Assembly: GCA_026545765.1 (NCBI GenBank)
Contig: CM048841.1
Coordinates: forward strand, 67,888,217 to 67,952,216
Length of the DNA: 64,000 nucleotides
From: Plantago major
Taxonomy: Eukaryota; Streptophyta; Magnoliopsida; Lamiales; Plantaginaceae
Direction: 5' to 3'
Part shown: in pieces, positions 1-11,342 of the stretch
Position numbering within the stretch: the first letter of the stretch is position 1
Layout of the letters: the number at the start of each line of letters is the position of its first letter
Translations under genes and position numbers: made by a program
Notes under the pieces: model-generated
Databases searched by the model: none
What the model was told of the DNA's origin: nothing
The model's input: only the letters and a program-made list of their open reading frames with translations

Positions 1-426
1 ATCAGCCTCCCCAGCTGAGAAGCTTTACTATCAAGCTGAGGTGAATGTAATTCAAGTAACATCTAGTATTTTTTATTGTAGGTTAGCTGTATGTTTGTAG
101 TTCTTTCTCTTTTGTCTGCTTATTATTTAGATTAAGTATCTATCTGTTTTCAAGTTAGTCTCTTAAACTTAGTAGCTCTATGGCCTGGTCATTCTGGTTA
201 CCAAACCTCTTTGAGGTACGTTATGTCTTTTGGACAAGAAACTCAGTCTTCCGCTCTCCCCAAGCCTCTTTTATTCTCTCCAGTAATCTTCGATGTTAGA
301 TGGAAATTTGCACAAAGTTGCAGTAAGTTCAACTTCATGAGAAATGAATAGAAGAGAAATTTGCTTTGAAGTGTGAACTTCTTCTGATAGACCGATAACG
401 CCTCTCTATCATAATATAATCGATAA
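1..426. other. Left flank, no certain gene; possible exon end
   Basis: No gene can be assigned here. The first 40 bases read as an open frame ending in GAG just before GTGAAT, a plausible splice donor, so they could be the end of a host exon on the + strand (peptide SASPAEKLYYQAE). The remainder is AT-rich and looks like intron or intergenic DNA. The fragment is too short to identify. Confidence 0.3.
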
Positions 427-706
427 GGCTGCAAACGAGTCAAGCTTTTTTTCGAGCTCGACTCGAGAAAAACTCGAAAAGAGCTCGAATCGGTCAAGCT
501 CAAGCTTAAATTATAGCTCGATTACATATTCGAGCTGAGCTTGAATATGGAGAAGCTCGACGAGCTGCTCGAAAAAAATTTAGAAATTTAAAATAAAAAT
601 AAAAATAAAATATAAGTATATTATTTATTTATTCATCTTTTTTGTTAATTTTGAAAGGTTTCGACCTTTCAAGTCGAGCTATATTCGAACTTGAGTCCGT
701 TTTACG
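427..706. repeat. Short inverted-repeat element (MITE-like), rich in GCTCGA
   Basis: The two ends are imperfect inverted repeats: the left begins near AAACGAGTCAAGC and the right, read on the other strand, near AAACGGACTCAAGTTCG. The left half is packed with GAGCTCGA-type words and the centre is an AT-rich run. This layout matches the small non-autonomous hAT-like elements with GAGCTCG ends found in many eudicot genomes. No coding sequence is present. A target duplication was not found, so the exact ends are approximate. Confidence 0.5.
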
Positions 707-723
707 AAAGACCCCTATATATA

Positions 724-780
724 GGAAAGTCCACTTCACACGTTAAAACTAGACAATTATACAATTTCTTGCGGATCTTT
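724..780 (+). repeat. Left terminal region of the MULE
   Basis: It starts GGAAAGTCCAC and contains ACTAGACAAT, the motif found across the element. The right end read inward also begins GGAAAGTCC. Similarity beyond the first 9-11 bases is patchy, so the terminal inverted repeat is short or degraded. Confidence 0.55.
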
Positions 781-1103
781 TGACCCGGATTCATTAAAAA
801 TGGGCCGAGTACAAATATAGAATTTACCATCTTTCAGCTCCTTTTACCATTTTCAGATCGATTTTCTCTCTCAACCCACGATTTTCTCTCGTCAGCTCGA
901 TCTCTCTCTCTCTCTCTAAGATCGATCGCCAGAAAACTCGAGAACCCTGAGACACCAAATCGATCTGCCGGAAAACTCTGAGACACCAAATCTGGGCTGA
1001 AAAATCGACGAGATCTTATGGAAACGTAAGAAGCTTGAAATCGATTTGAAACATGGCGAAAAAAAATTGAAATCGAGCAAACTCAAGCAGATTTTTTCAT
1101 AAT
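781..1103 (+). promoter_or_regulatory. Promoter and 5' leader of the MULE transposase
   Basis: The segment between the MULE end and the first ATG includes GACCCGGATT, a CT-rich stretch and a (CT)n run near 899-918, typical of plant leaders and pyrimidine-patch core promoters. No clear TATA box is visible. It leads directly to the first coding exon at 1104. Confidence 0.45.
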
Positions 1104-1167
1104 ATGGAGGGAATCATTGAAGGAACCATTGTATCTTATGGAAACGAAGGTGATTCCGCGATAACAT
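1104..1167 (+). pseudogene. MULE transposase, exon 1, first part (split by Copia A)
   Basis: ATG at 1104 opens a frame reading MEGIIEGTIVSYGNEGDSAI. The frame meets Copia A at 1168 and resumes at 34512 after the duplicated AACAT target site. Without the insertion it stays open to a splice donor at 34557. The second exon then starts in the matching phase at 35499. This continuity is the main evidence that the start is genuine and that Copia A landed in coding sequence. The family's N-terminal segment before the FAR1 domain is usually poorly conserved, so homology does not help here. Confidence 0.65.
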
Positions 1168-2781
1168 TGTTAGGAATATCTGTTTAGAATTTTGATCAGC
1201 AATCTAATGACTTATCTTAGCTCAGAAAGGTGGTTAGTACTCTTGGTTCACTTGAACACTGTAAAAGAGGAAAATCACTAAGTATGATAGTCTAGCAAAT
1301 CTTTGTATAGGATGTTAGGTCTCTGAATGTAATTTTTATATCTTTGAAGAAGACCAAGAAGAAGCATCCAGCAGGAGAGTTCAACAAATTTTGAAGTTTT
1401 GAAGACTGCACAAGATTGCTGAAGACAAAGGTCATCAGATACCTATGTCCAGATATCTTAAATAAACAAGTGTGTTTCAATAAACAAGTTTTGCAAAAGA
1501 TATTTGAGAACACAAGGTTTCTGAACGAGGAAAAGTGCCCACAGATATCTACACTCAGATACCCTGGATAAAACTATGTTTCTGGGAAACAATGTTTCAA
1601 CAGGTATCTGGAGATGTGAAGGTCTCTGGAAAGGGACATGAAATGCTTCAGAAAGCGTGCATAGTTCCGTTGACACTACAGGACAAAAAATAGTACAATG
1701 CAATAAATGCACAGACAGAGACATCTGAACAAAAGAGGAAATCTCTGAAAAGAGACAACGTCTTCTACAGTACTATTTACAGATATCAATAGTTTGAATT
1801 TCATTAAGCCTAACGGATACTATTCAAACGGCATCATTTTCAACTATAAATATCAACACTTAGAATGCTTGAAATACACCTTGAACTTACACACCAAGAA
1901 CTTACATCAACGAACTTGTTCATTCAAGCATACAAGCCTTCAGCCTATTTAATCTCTAGCTTACAGTTGCGACTAAGCTCTTGAATTCTAAGTAGCACGA
2001 AAGTTCTAAGTGTCCTGATCCTTAACAAGCATTGCTATATGTGAAGGAGTTGAATCAAAAGATCAAAAATCTGAGATTCATTCTCTTGAACACTTATCAT
2101 AGACTTGGGTCAGTAAAGAACAAGATACCATACATTGAAAAGTGTATTAAGTATACTTGATTCATAGAGCTATCTGCATAACTGAATAAGTTATTAAAGA
2201 AGCTCACCTGACAAACTACCTTAACCAACACCTTAAACGGCGTGGAGTACAGGAAGTACTTAGTTTGGGAAACTAAGGAATAACTCCAAGGTTACTGAGC
2301 ATAGGAAGTACTTAGTTTGGGAAACTAAGGAATAACTCAAAGGTTTCTGAGTATAGAAAGTACTTGGCTGAGAAAGCCGGGGAATAACTCAGGGGGAACA
2401 CTTGGTTGGGAACCTAGTGTATTTAGGAATCGAGAGAAGATATTTGTAAGGTGAACTCATTTATCTGTCTTAGTGGATTCTAGGTCTGAGAAAGGCCAAA
2501 GTGGATTAGTTGAAGGATTATGCCACCTTCAGATACCACTATAAAGACTTGTGTTATTTACTTTCTGCAATCTATTACCTGCTTTATTTACTTTGCTAAG
2601 TATTTACACATATCTTGCTAAGCACGTGCACTTATCACAAAAAGTCTTCCGCTCTCTGAAAATAAGTATCAGATATCTTCACAGATATCTGAGAAATTGT
2701 GTTTATCGACAAAAGTTTAAAAAAGACTATTCACCCCCCTCCCCCCCCTAGTCTTTTACTTTGCCGTTATCTGGACCAACA
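1168..2781 (+). repeat. 5' LTR of Copia A (1614 bp)
   Basis: Begins TGTTAGG and ends CCAACA. It contains several AGATATCT palindromes. Near 2240-2395 lie three or four copies of a unit of about 60 bp built around a small stem (CTTAGTTTGGGAAACTAAG). A C-rich run lies near its 3' end. It matches the LTR at 32913-34506 over its length. Confidence 0.93.
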
Positions 2782-2783
2782 AG

Positions 2784-2795
2784 TGGTATCAGAGC
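2784..2795 (+). other. Primer binding site of Copia A (tRNA-iMet)
   Basis: TGGTATCAGAGC lies two bases after the 5' LTR. It is the standard plant Copia site complementary to the 3' end of initiator methionine tRNA, used to start minus-strand DNA synthesis. Confidence 0.92.
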
Positions 2796-2899
2796 AGGAG
2801 GTTCCCAAGCCTTCTGCACTGAACCTAGATCCCAGATAAGTGCCCATGAACTGCTTTTCACCTACACTTGATTTGTCTATTAAGTGTGTTTGCTGCAGG

Positions 2900-5293
2900 A
2901 TGTCTTTAAGTGACGCTCCAATTCTCAAGCCAGAGAATTATGAGAAATGGAAGAACAACATGATGCTCCACCTAGAAGCCATTAGTGATGAAATGATCGA
3001 AGTAATAAAGAATGGTCCCATAGTCATTCAACAACTCAAGCAGGTCATGGAGGTTTCTAATGGTAGAGACAGAGTTTCCACTGATGAAGAACCAAGTGGT
3101 GGTTCCTCACAAACAGGTGCTTCAACCAGTGGAAGACCTACTGGTCAAGTTATTTACGAGCTAAAGCCCAGAGAGATCTGGACATCGGAAGATGCCAAGA
3201 GAAATCGACTGGATGTTCAGGCTTGCAATATCATCATACGTTCCACTCCAGAGCACATACAGTGTAAACTGTGGGGTGCAAAAATGGCGAAAGTGGCCTG
3301 GCAACTGATTGAAGAAATCTTTGCCGGCACTGAGAAAACAAAGGAAAATAAGTTCGAATTTTTGAAGCTCAAATTCCAAAACTTTAAACAAGGTCCCACA
3401 GAGACTCTTGAAGAACTAGATTTCTGAGTTACAACACTCATGAGTGACATGGCTGCACTTGGTGAAAGTAATAGATATACCCAACTAGAAAAAATTAAGA
3501 CTATTGTGAGAAGTCTAAATCATAACTGGGAGCATACAAAGTTTTTCTACTTTAACCAAGGAATGCCAGATATCACTCCAGTGGAACTTTTCTCTCACCT
3601 TGCCACAGTGGACTATGAGACAACTCAAAGAGAACAAACAACTGAAAAGTTGTAGAATATTGCTCTAGTTGCTCAAGGAACTTCTGAAAAGAAGGAAGGC
3701 AAGGAGGTGACTGAGGAGAGTGCTCTTGCTGTAAAGAAAATGAGACAATATGTCAGTCGAGAGATTGAGAGAAGAAAAGCCAAAGAGAAGCTGAAAAAGC
3801 ACTTAGGCTCGAATTATCACCAGTACAAAAATATGCAGCTGTCAAGCTCATTTGAACAAGCTCGACAAGCATCTAGTACTGAGGAAGCAGAAATCGGAAA
3901 CGATATCTGTTTCTATTGTCAGAAACCTGGTCATTTTAAAAGAGATTGCCCTGTTTTCAATAAGCTAAAGACAGGAGACAAGAAAGATAGAAGAAACTTC
4001 AAGAGATGTCAGAGAGCTCTGCTCACTGAGGAAAGAACGAAGATACAAATCCAACTGGATGCTCTAGACATTGAGTCTGATTCTGAGGATGAAGACTCAG
4101 ATGATTCCACACTGCCTTCTCCAGAGATGTGTGGTGTCTCTCATGAAGTGGTTGACTTTGGTCAAAAGAAGAAAGAAGTGTGTGGAGTGGCTGAAGAAAT
4201 CTTTCCAGATATCTCCAACATTGAACCTTGTCTAATGGCTGATGAGGTAACACATACTTCTTGTTATACTTATGAAAGTGATGAGGAAGGAATCAAAGAT
4301 CTGGAACATCTCATAAGAGAACTTGATCTCTACGAAAGAGAATTTCTAATGGTCCGAGCTAGAGCCGAAATCCTTGAAGAAGAAAAGAATTCTCTTGTAA
4401 AGGAAAATTCACAATTACTCAAGATATCTGAGAAAAAAGATGCTGAAAATGCATTTCTCAAAGCTCAGATATCTGAGACAAAAAAGTCACATAAAGAAGC
4501 ATTGGCCAAACTTCAAAAGAAATGTGAAGGTCTTCTTTCTGAGAATAAGGAACTCAAAAAGAAGGAAGTATCTTTCCAATCTTATATCAAAGCTAGTGAC
4601 ACTCTTACTGAAGTACAATCTTATTTAAGAGATCCTTCAGAAAAGGGAGGACTTGGGCTGGACGCACAAACAAATAGATCTACCACTCTGAATAAGAGTG
4701 ATGAAAGAATAACATTTGTCAGTGCTCAGCAAGATGATTCCCAAACAACCTATAGCATTGGTCAGAAAGCTGAGGCTGTTGACAAAGGAAAGATAGTTGC
4801 AACCAAACCTTTGTGGGAAAAACAAGTCCAAAAGAAAACTGTTGGGAATATTTCTGAAAAGAAACTTAACACTGAAAAGTGTAATAACCCACAGTGCTAT
4901 GTCTCTCAGAAAGGAAGAATTGCAGGAGCTGGCAAATTCTCCTATGTCACATTTTCTGGAAAGAAAATAGACTACCCAGAGACTAGCAAAGCTGCTGAGA
5001 TGAGAACTCAGATAGCACCAGGTGCTCAAAATGGCATTGGCTATAAAGCCATCGGGAAACAACTTACTCGTGAGTATAAACAAGAGCAAGAACGATGGAT
5101 AAAGGTTAGGATTGCTCACAACAATTATCAGAAGTGGAAGAAAAGTCAAGCCACTGAAAATCTGAATGCCAGGGCTAGAAGAAATCTGGCAAGGAAAGCT
5201 AAGTTCTTGACAAGACACTCAAAGAACTCGACAGTATCTGAAAGCACCACAAGGAGCACCAAGGAACACACTAAGGAAGAAAATAATTCTTAA
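2900..5293 (+). pseudogene. Copia A gag region
   Basis: The ATG at 2900 opens MSLSDAPILKPENYEKWKNN, a typical start of Copia capsid proteins (LKPENYEKWK-type). A CCHC zinc knuckle, CFYCQKPGHFKRDC, lies near 3908-3949. The C-terminal part (about 4250-4600) is a heptad-rich, Glu/Lys-rich coiled coil. The tail is basic. This gag is long for Copia, where about 300-600 residues is usual. The region is a fossil with a few breaks. The same gag lies inverted in Copia B. Confidence 0.85.
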
Positions 5294-5457
5294 TAACAAT
5301 GATACTAATCATTTACCTAGAATTCCTCCTTATGTTCCTGTTAGACAAAAGAATGTCCATAAGAAATTCATTCATAAATGGATTCCTATAGGAAGATTCT
5401 TTAGTCCAGATGGTTCCATTGTTGGTATGAGAACCTAATCTCCCGTTTCCTGTTTTT

Positions 5458-6733
5458 GTGCAGAACACTCTAAAGACTAATCCAAAGTGGTATTTTGATA
5501 GCGGATGTGGGAAGCACATGACAGGAGACAAAGAAAATCTGATTAACTACATAAAATGCAATGATGGACCAATTATTACATTTGCCGGAGGAGATGAAAA
5601 TCCAACCATAGGATTTGGCAATCTGAAGTTTGGAGCCCTTACAATCTCTGAAGTACTACATGTAAAGGGATTGAAATATAATCTCCTAAGCATGAGTCAA
5701 CTAGTAGACAAAGGGTACACTGTCAAGATCAAGTAAAAACTATGTAAAGTGATTGACAATGAGTCAGAGCAGACAGTCTTGGTTACAAGGCGTAAAGGAA
5801 ATCTTTATGTTGCTGATTGGGCATCCGCCACAACTGAAGAATGTCTCATGGTGAGTCAATCTGGCCACACTGAAGAAAAATTGGCTATGGCATAAAAGAA
5901 TGAGTCACTTGAATTTCAAAACTCTGAACAAGCTAGCCAAGAAAGAGTTGGTGGTTGGTTTACCCAAAATGGCATATAGAAAAGTAGGTGTATGCTCAGC
6001 TTGCCAAATGGGAAAACAATCCAAAACATCTTTCAAGTCTAAAACTAGACATTCCAGTGAAAGGCCACTGCAAATGTTACATATGGATCTTTTTGAATCC
6101 TCTGTAACTAGTTATGCAGGAAAGAAGTATGGTCTGGTTGTTGTTGATGATTACTCAAGATTCACTTGGGTTGTCTTTCTCAAACACAAATCTGATGCAA
6201 GGGTTGAGATACCCAACTTGCTGAATAAGCTCGAAGTCATGAAAAATGACAAGGTATCTGTAATCAGAACAGACCATGGTACTGAGTTTGTGAACCAGTA
6301 CATAAAAGAGTTTTGTACCTGCAAAGGTATACAACATCAACTATCTTCTGTAAGGACACCACAACAAAATGGTGTTGCTGAAAGAAAGAGTAGGACCCTG
6401 AAAGAAGAGGCAAGAACAATGCTTGATGACACTGAAATAAGTGAAATCTATTGGGTTGAAGCTGTAAACACAGCATGCTACACTCAAAATAGATGTTTGA
6501 TTAACAAACACCATGACAAAACTCCTTATGAGCTTTTCATCGGTAGACCCCCTAGTATCAAACATCTAAGGGTGTTTGGTTGCAGATGTTTCATTCTTAA
6601 CAATGGAAAAAAATACTTGAGAACATTTCAACCAAAGGCAGATGAAGGAGTATTTCTTGGTTATTCTCTGAATAGCAAAGCCTATAGAATCTACAACAAA
6701 AGAACGCAAAAGATTGAGGAATCTGTCATGTAG
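5458..6733 (+). pseudogene. Copia A protease and integrase region
   Basis: The protease signature WYFDSGCGKHMTG (aspartic, DSG-type) lies near 5488-5526. The pre-integrase zinc-binding part follows (CSACQMGKQSKTSF near 5995-6035). The integrase core shows VVVDDYSRFTWV, IRTDHGTEF and TPQQNGVAERK, which carry the D, D and E of the catalytic triad. This order (protease-integrase before reverse transcriptase) defines Copia. Fossil, with breaks. Confidence 0.88.
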
Positions 6734-9254
6734 TATTCTATGAAGGAAACAAGAAAGTACTCTTGTATGATGATCTCTCATATAGGTTCAAAGAACTGAT
6801 GATTAAAGATTCTGAAAAAGGATCCTCAAAAGAAAACAATTCTATCATTCAATTAGAGGATGAGTTTGACGATGAAAAGTAACCTATGCTTAGTAACAAC
6901 CAGATGACTCTAAGACATGATGAAGAATTTTCTATGAGAATTCCAGAAATGGAACAGGTTACTGAGAACCTTCATCATGAAGAGGTATCTGAAAATGAGA
7001 TTGCTGAAATGCAAGTTCCAGATATCTCTAACACTGAAAGAGTGTCAGATATCCATGGTATTTCCCATGTGTCAGATATCTCAGATACTGCACAAGTATC
7101 CCATCAAGATCATATTGATTCACATTCAAATCAAAATGATATTGATCCTACTAGTTCAAAACCCATTATGAAATGGATAAGAAATCATCCTGCAAAGGAT
7201 GTGATTGGTCCCATAGACCAAGGAGTTAGAACTAGAAGAGCAATCGCTGAAAATGCAAGTTGTCTCTATGGATGTTTCATATCAAATATTGAACCTAAAA
7301 CTATAGAAGAAGCATTAAAGGATCAAGATTGGATCTCTGCAATGCAAGAAGAGTTGGATCAATTTGAGAGAAACAAAGTCTGGAAACTGATTCCATTTGT
7401 TGACGGAATATTTGTAATCGGAACCAACTGGGTTTCCAGAAACAAAATGAATGAGTCTGGTGAAATAACCAGAAACAATTCTAAGTTGGTTGCCAAGGGA
7501 TTCACCCAGACTGAAGGACTAGATTTTGATGAATCTTATGCACCAGTTGCAAGATTGGATGCAATAAGACTCTTTCTAGCCTTCGCAGCTCATAATGACT
7601 TTACAGTTTATCAAATGGATGTCAAGGGTGCATTCCTAAATGGTGAACTTGCTGAGGAAGTCTATGTTGAGCAACCACCAGGTTTTGAAGTTTCCTCGAA
7701 AAGTAGGATGGTCTCCTTATGAGCTTTTGATTGGTAGACCCCCTAGTATCAAACATCTAAGGGTGTTTGGTTGCAGATGTTTTGTTCTTAACAATGGAAA
7801 AGAATACTTGAGAACATTTCAACCAAAAGCAGATGAAGGAGTATTTCTTGGTTATTCTCTGAATAGCAAAGCCTATAGAATCTACAACAAAAGAACGCAA
7901 AGGATTGAGGAATCTGTCATGTAGTCTTCTACAAAGGAAACAAGAAAGTACCCTTGAATGAAGAACTCTCAGATAGGTTCAAAGAACTGATGATTGAAGA
8001 TTCTGAAGAAGTATCCTCAAAAGGAAACAATTCTATCATTCACTTAGAGGATGAATCTGACGATGAAAAGCAACCATTGCTTAGTAACAACCAGATGACT
8101 CTAAGACATGATGAAGAATTTCCTATGAGAATTCTAGAAATGGAACAGGTTACTGAGAACCTTCATCATGAAGAGGTTTCTGAGAATGAGATTGCTGAAA
8201 ATCAAATTCCAGATATCTCTAACACTGAAAAAGTGTCAGATATCCATGGCATCTCCCATGTGTCAGATATCTCAGATACTGCACAAGTATCCTATCAAGA
8301 TCATATTGATTCACATTCAGATCAAAATGATATTGATCCTACTAGTTCAAAACCCATTATGAAATGGATAAGAAATCATCCTGTCAAGGATGTGATCGGT
8401 CCTTTAGACCAAGGAGTTAGAACTAGGAGAGCAATTGCTGACTCTCTTTATGGATTTTTATATCTCAAATATTGAACCTAAAACTATAGAAGAAGCACTA
8501 AAGGATCAAGATTGGATCTCTGCAATGCAAGAAGAGTTGGATCAATTTGAGAGAAACAAAGTCTGGAAACTGGTTCCATTTGTTGACGGAATATCTGTAA
8601 TTGGAACCAAGTGGGTTTTCAGAAATAAAATGAATGAGTCTGGTGAAATAACTAGAAACAAAGCAAAGTTGGTTGCCAAGGATTCACCCAGACTGAAGGA
8701 CTAGATTTTGATGAATCTTATGCACCAGTTGCAAGATTGGATGTAATAAGACTCTTTCTAGCCTTTGCAGCTCATAATGACTTCACAGTTTATCAAATGG
8801 ATGTCAAGAGTGCATTCCTAAATGGTGAACTTGCTGAGGAAGTCTATGTTGAGCAACCACCAGTCTTTGAAGTTTCCTCAGAAAGTAGGATGGTCTATAA
8901 GCTTGTAAAGCTCGTATGGGTTTGAAACAAGCTCCAAGAGCATGGTATGATACATTGGCGGATACTAGAAAGTGGCTTCAAGAAAGGAGATGTTGATAAA
9001 ACACTCTTTACATTGAACCATGATGGGAAACTACTTTTAGTTCAAGCATATGTTGATGACATTATATTTGGATCTAAAGACAAGCAACTTTGTGAAGACT
9101 TTGCTGAGCTCATGAAAAGTAAATTTGAAATGAGCATGATGGGAGAATTGAATTATTTCCTAGGGCTGCAAGTCAAGCAACTCAATGATGGAATATTCAT
9201 TAGTCAAACAAAGTATGCAAAGGACATGCTCAACAAGTTTAATCTAAAGCCTTC
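6734..9254 (+). pseudogene. Copia A reverse transcriptase region with a tandem duplication
   Basis: Reverse transcriptase blocks [19 protein letters not shown] (near 7600-7660) and YVDDIIFGS (near 9049-9075) are visible. A segment of about 1.19 kb, running from the end of integrase into the first reverse transcriptase blocks, occurs twice in direct repeat: about 6521-7711 and 7712-8890. The two units are very similar, so the duplication is recent. Copia B has only one such unit. The region ends at 9254, where Copia B is inserted. Fossil, with breaks. Confidence 0.85.
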
Positions 9255-10956
9255 TGTTGGTCCAGATAACGACAAAGTAAAAGACTGGAGGGGGGGGGGG
9301 TGAATAGTCTTTTAAAAACTTTTGTCGATAACAACTATTTTTCAGATATCTGAATGGATATCTGATAGTTAGAATCAGAGTGCGGAAGACTTAATAAAGA
9401 TAAGTGCAGAAACAGTTAATATGTGTGTGTGTGTTGCTGAAATGTAAATACAGAAAGGTAAATAACACAACAAGTATAGTGGTATCTGGAGGTGGCGTAA
9501 TCCTCCAACTAATCCACTTCGGTCTATCAGAGACCTAGAATTCACTAGAACAGATAATTGAGTTCTCCTTACAATAATCCTATTCTAAGATTCTTAACAA
9601 TTGGTTCCCAACCAAATGTTCCCCCTGAGTTGTTCCCGGCTTTCCTGACCAGTACTTCCTATACTCAGAAACCTTTGAGTTATTCCCTAGCTTCCCAAGC
9701 TAAGTACTTCCTATACTCAATAACCTTGGAGTTATTCCTTAGTTTCCCAAATCAAGTACTTCCTATACTCCGGTAACCTTGGAGTTATTCCCTGATTTTT
9801 CAAACTAAGTACTTCCTGTACTCCACGCCAGTTATGGTGTTGGTTTTGGTTTGAGTTGTCAGATGAGCTTCTTAATAACTTTTCAGTTAATCAGATAGCT
9901 CTGTGAATCAAGTTACTTAATACACTTTACAGCGTATGGTATCTTGTTCGATTTTACTGACCCAAGTCTTATGATATCTGTTCAAGAGAATGAATCTCAG
10001 ATAGTTGATCTTTTGATTCAACTCCTTCACAGATGGCTTTGCTTGTTTAGGATCAGGACACTTACAACTTCAGTGTTTACTCAAGATCAAAAGCTTTGGT
10101 CGCAACAGAAAGCTTTGAGAATAAGTAAGTTGCTTTGAGAGAGTAAGATATTCAGAGATCGTATGCAGTTCAAGGTCTAAGGTTCTGTGTTTCTCTCAAG
10201 CTGTCTAAGTGTTGATATTTATAGATGAATTTTAGTGCCGTTTGAATAGTATCCGTTAGGCTCAAATTCAAACTATCGATATCTGTGTATAGTACTGTAG
10301 CAGTTTTTGTCTTCTTCTCAGAAGCTGCCGTTGCTTTTATTCAGACATCTCTGTCCGTGCATTAAATGCATTGTACTATATTTTTTGTCATGTAGTGCCA
10401 ACGGAACTATGCTTTATGTCGAGACTAGTGTTATCTGATTCTTTGCACGTCCTTATCTATAATCTTCAGATACCACTTGTATTTATTGAAACAACTTTGT
10501 TTGCAATATATATGTTTCTTTTTCAGAAACGTGGTTAATGCTCAAGGTATCTGAGAATAGATATCTTGTGGAGACTTTCCTTGTTTTCAGATATGTCTCT
10601 TATTTCTCAGATATCTCTTGTGACACAGTTTGTTTGAAACTATTCGTGTCTTTAAGATATCTGGCTAAGATATCTGAACAACAGATTCAGTAATCTTGTG
10701 CAGTTTTCTTCAAGTCTTCAATGTCGTTGAGCTTTCTGCTTGGATGTCTTCTTCTTGGTCTTCTCTTCATAAAATAAAAATTACATTTTGAGACCTAACA
10801 TCCTATACAAGATTAGCTAGACTATCATACTTAGTGGGTTTCCTCTTTTACAATGTTCAAGTGAACCAAGAGTACTAATCACCTTTCTGAGACTAAGATA
10901 AGTCATCATGTTGCTGATCAAAATCTAAACAGATATTTCTAACAAAATATCTAACA
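9255..10956 (-). repeat. 3' LTR of Copia B (left copy)
   Basis: The right end reads TGTTAGATATTTTG on the - strand and the left end CCAACA. It carries a G-run near 9288, a (GT)n run near 9423, and about four stem-containing units of the LTR tandem repeat at about 9610-9830. It pairs with 23566-25262. Confidence 0.92.
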
Positions 10957-11342
10957 AATTTCCCCCATTTTGATCAGTCAACGATGACTATCTTCCCTAT
11001 TACAAATCTGGATGAGTGAACAATCCAACACTTAATCTTTTCTTAAGATCTTCAAATTCATTTAATTAAGTGCAGAAAGTAGACATCAACCAAATCACAA
11101 GGTGTGATCTTTGCTGACAAGTTATCTTTTATAGAATACTATCTGAGAGTAAGTTCTTCAGATAAGTTACAAATAAAGATTACAGATAACTTCAATACAT
11201 GATACAGTTAAGCTCAGTCAGCAAAAATACAAAAGCTACATAGTAAATTAGGACAACAGGAGTAACCAAGCTCCAAGTAAACATCCTAATAGACTAGTCT
11301 TCAAGTCTTCAATCTTCAAGTCTTCAACAGTATTTCTATGGA
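10957..11342 (-). other. Copia B untranslated tail with polypurine tract
   Basis: Directly inside the LTR, the - strand reads AAAATGGGGGAAATT, the polypurine tract that primes plus-strand DNA synthesis. The rest up to the end of the extra gene is AT-rich and matches the equivalent tail of Copia A (32525-32912). No gene is seen. Confidence 0.8.

Noticed and set aside
1292-2751. Short open frames within the Copia LTRs on both strands
   Set aside because: They occur at the same spots in all LTR copies but show no protein-like features and cross regulatory and hairpin sequence.
2784-2795. tRNA-like word TGGTATCAGAGC as part of a tRNA gene
   Set aside because: It is the primer site of an LTR element; no cloverleaf or promoter boxes surround it.
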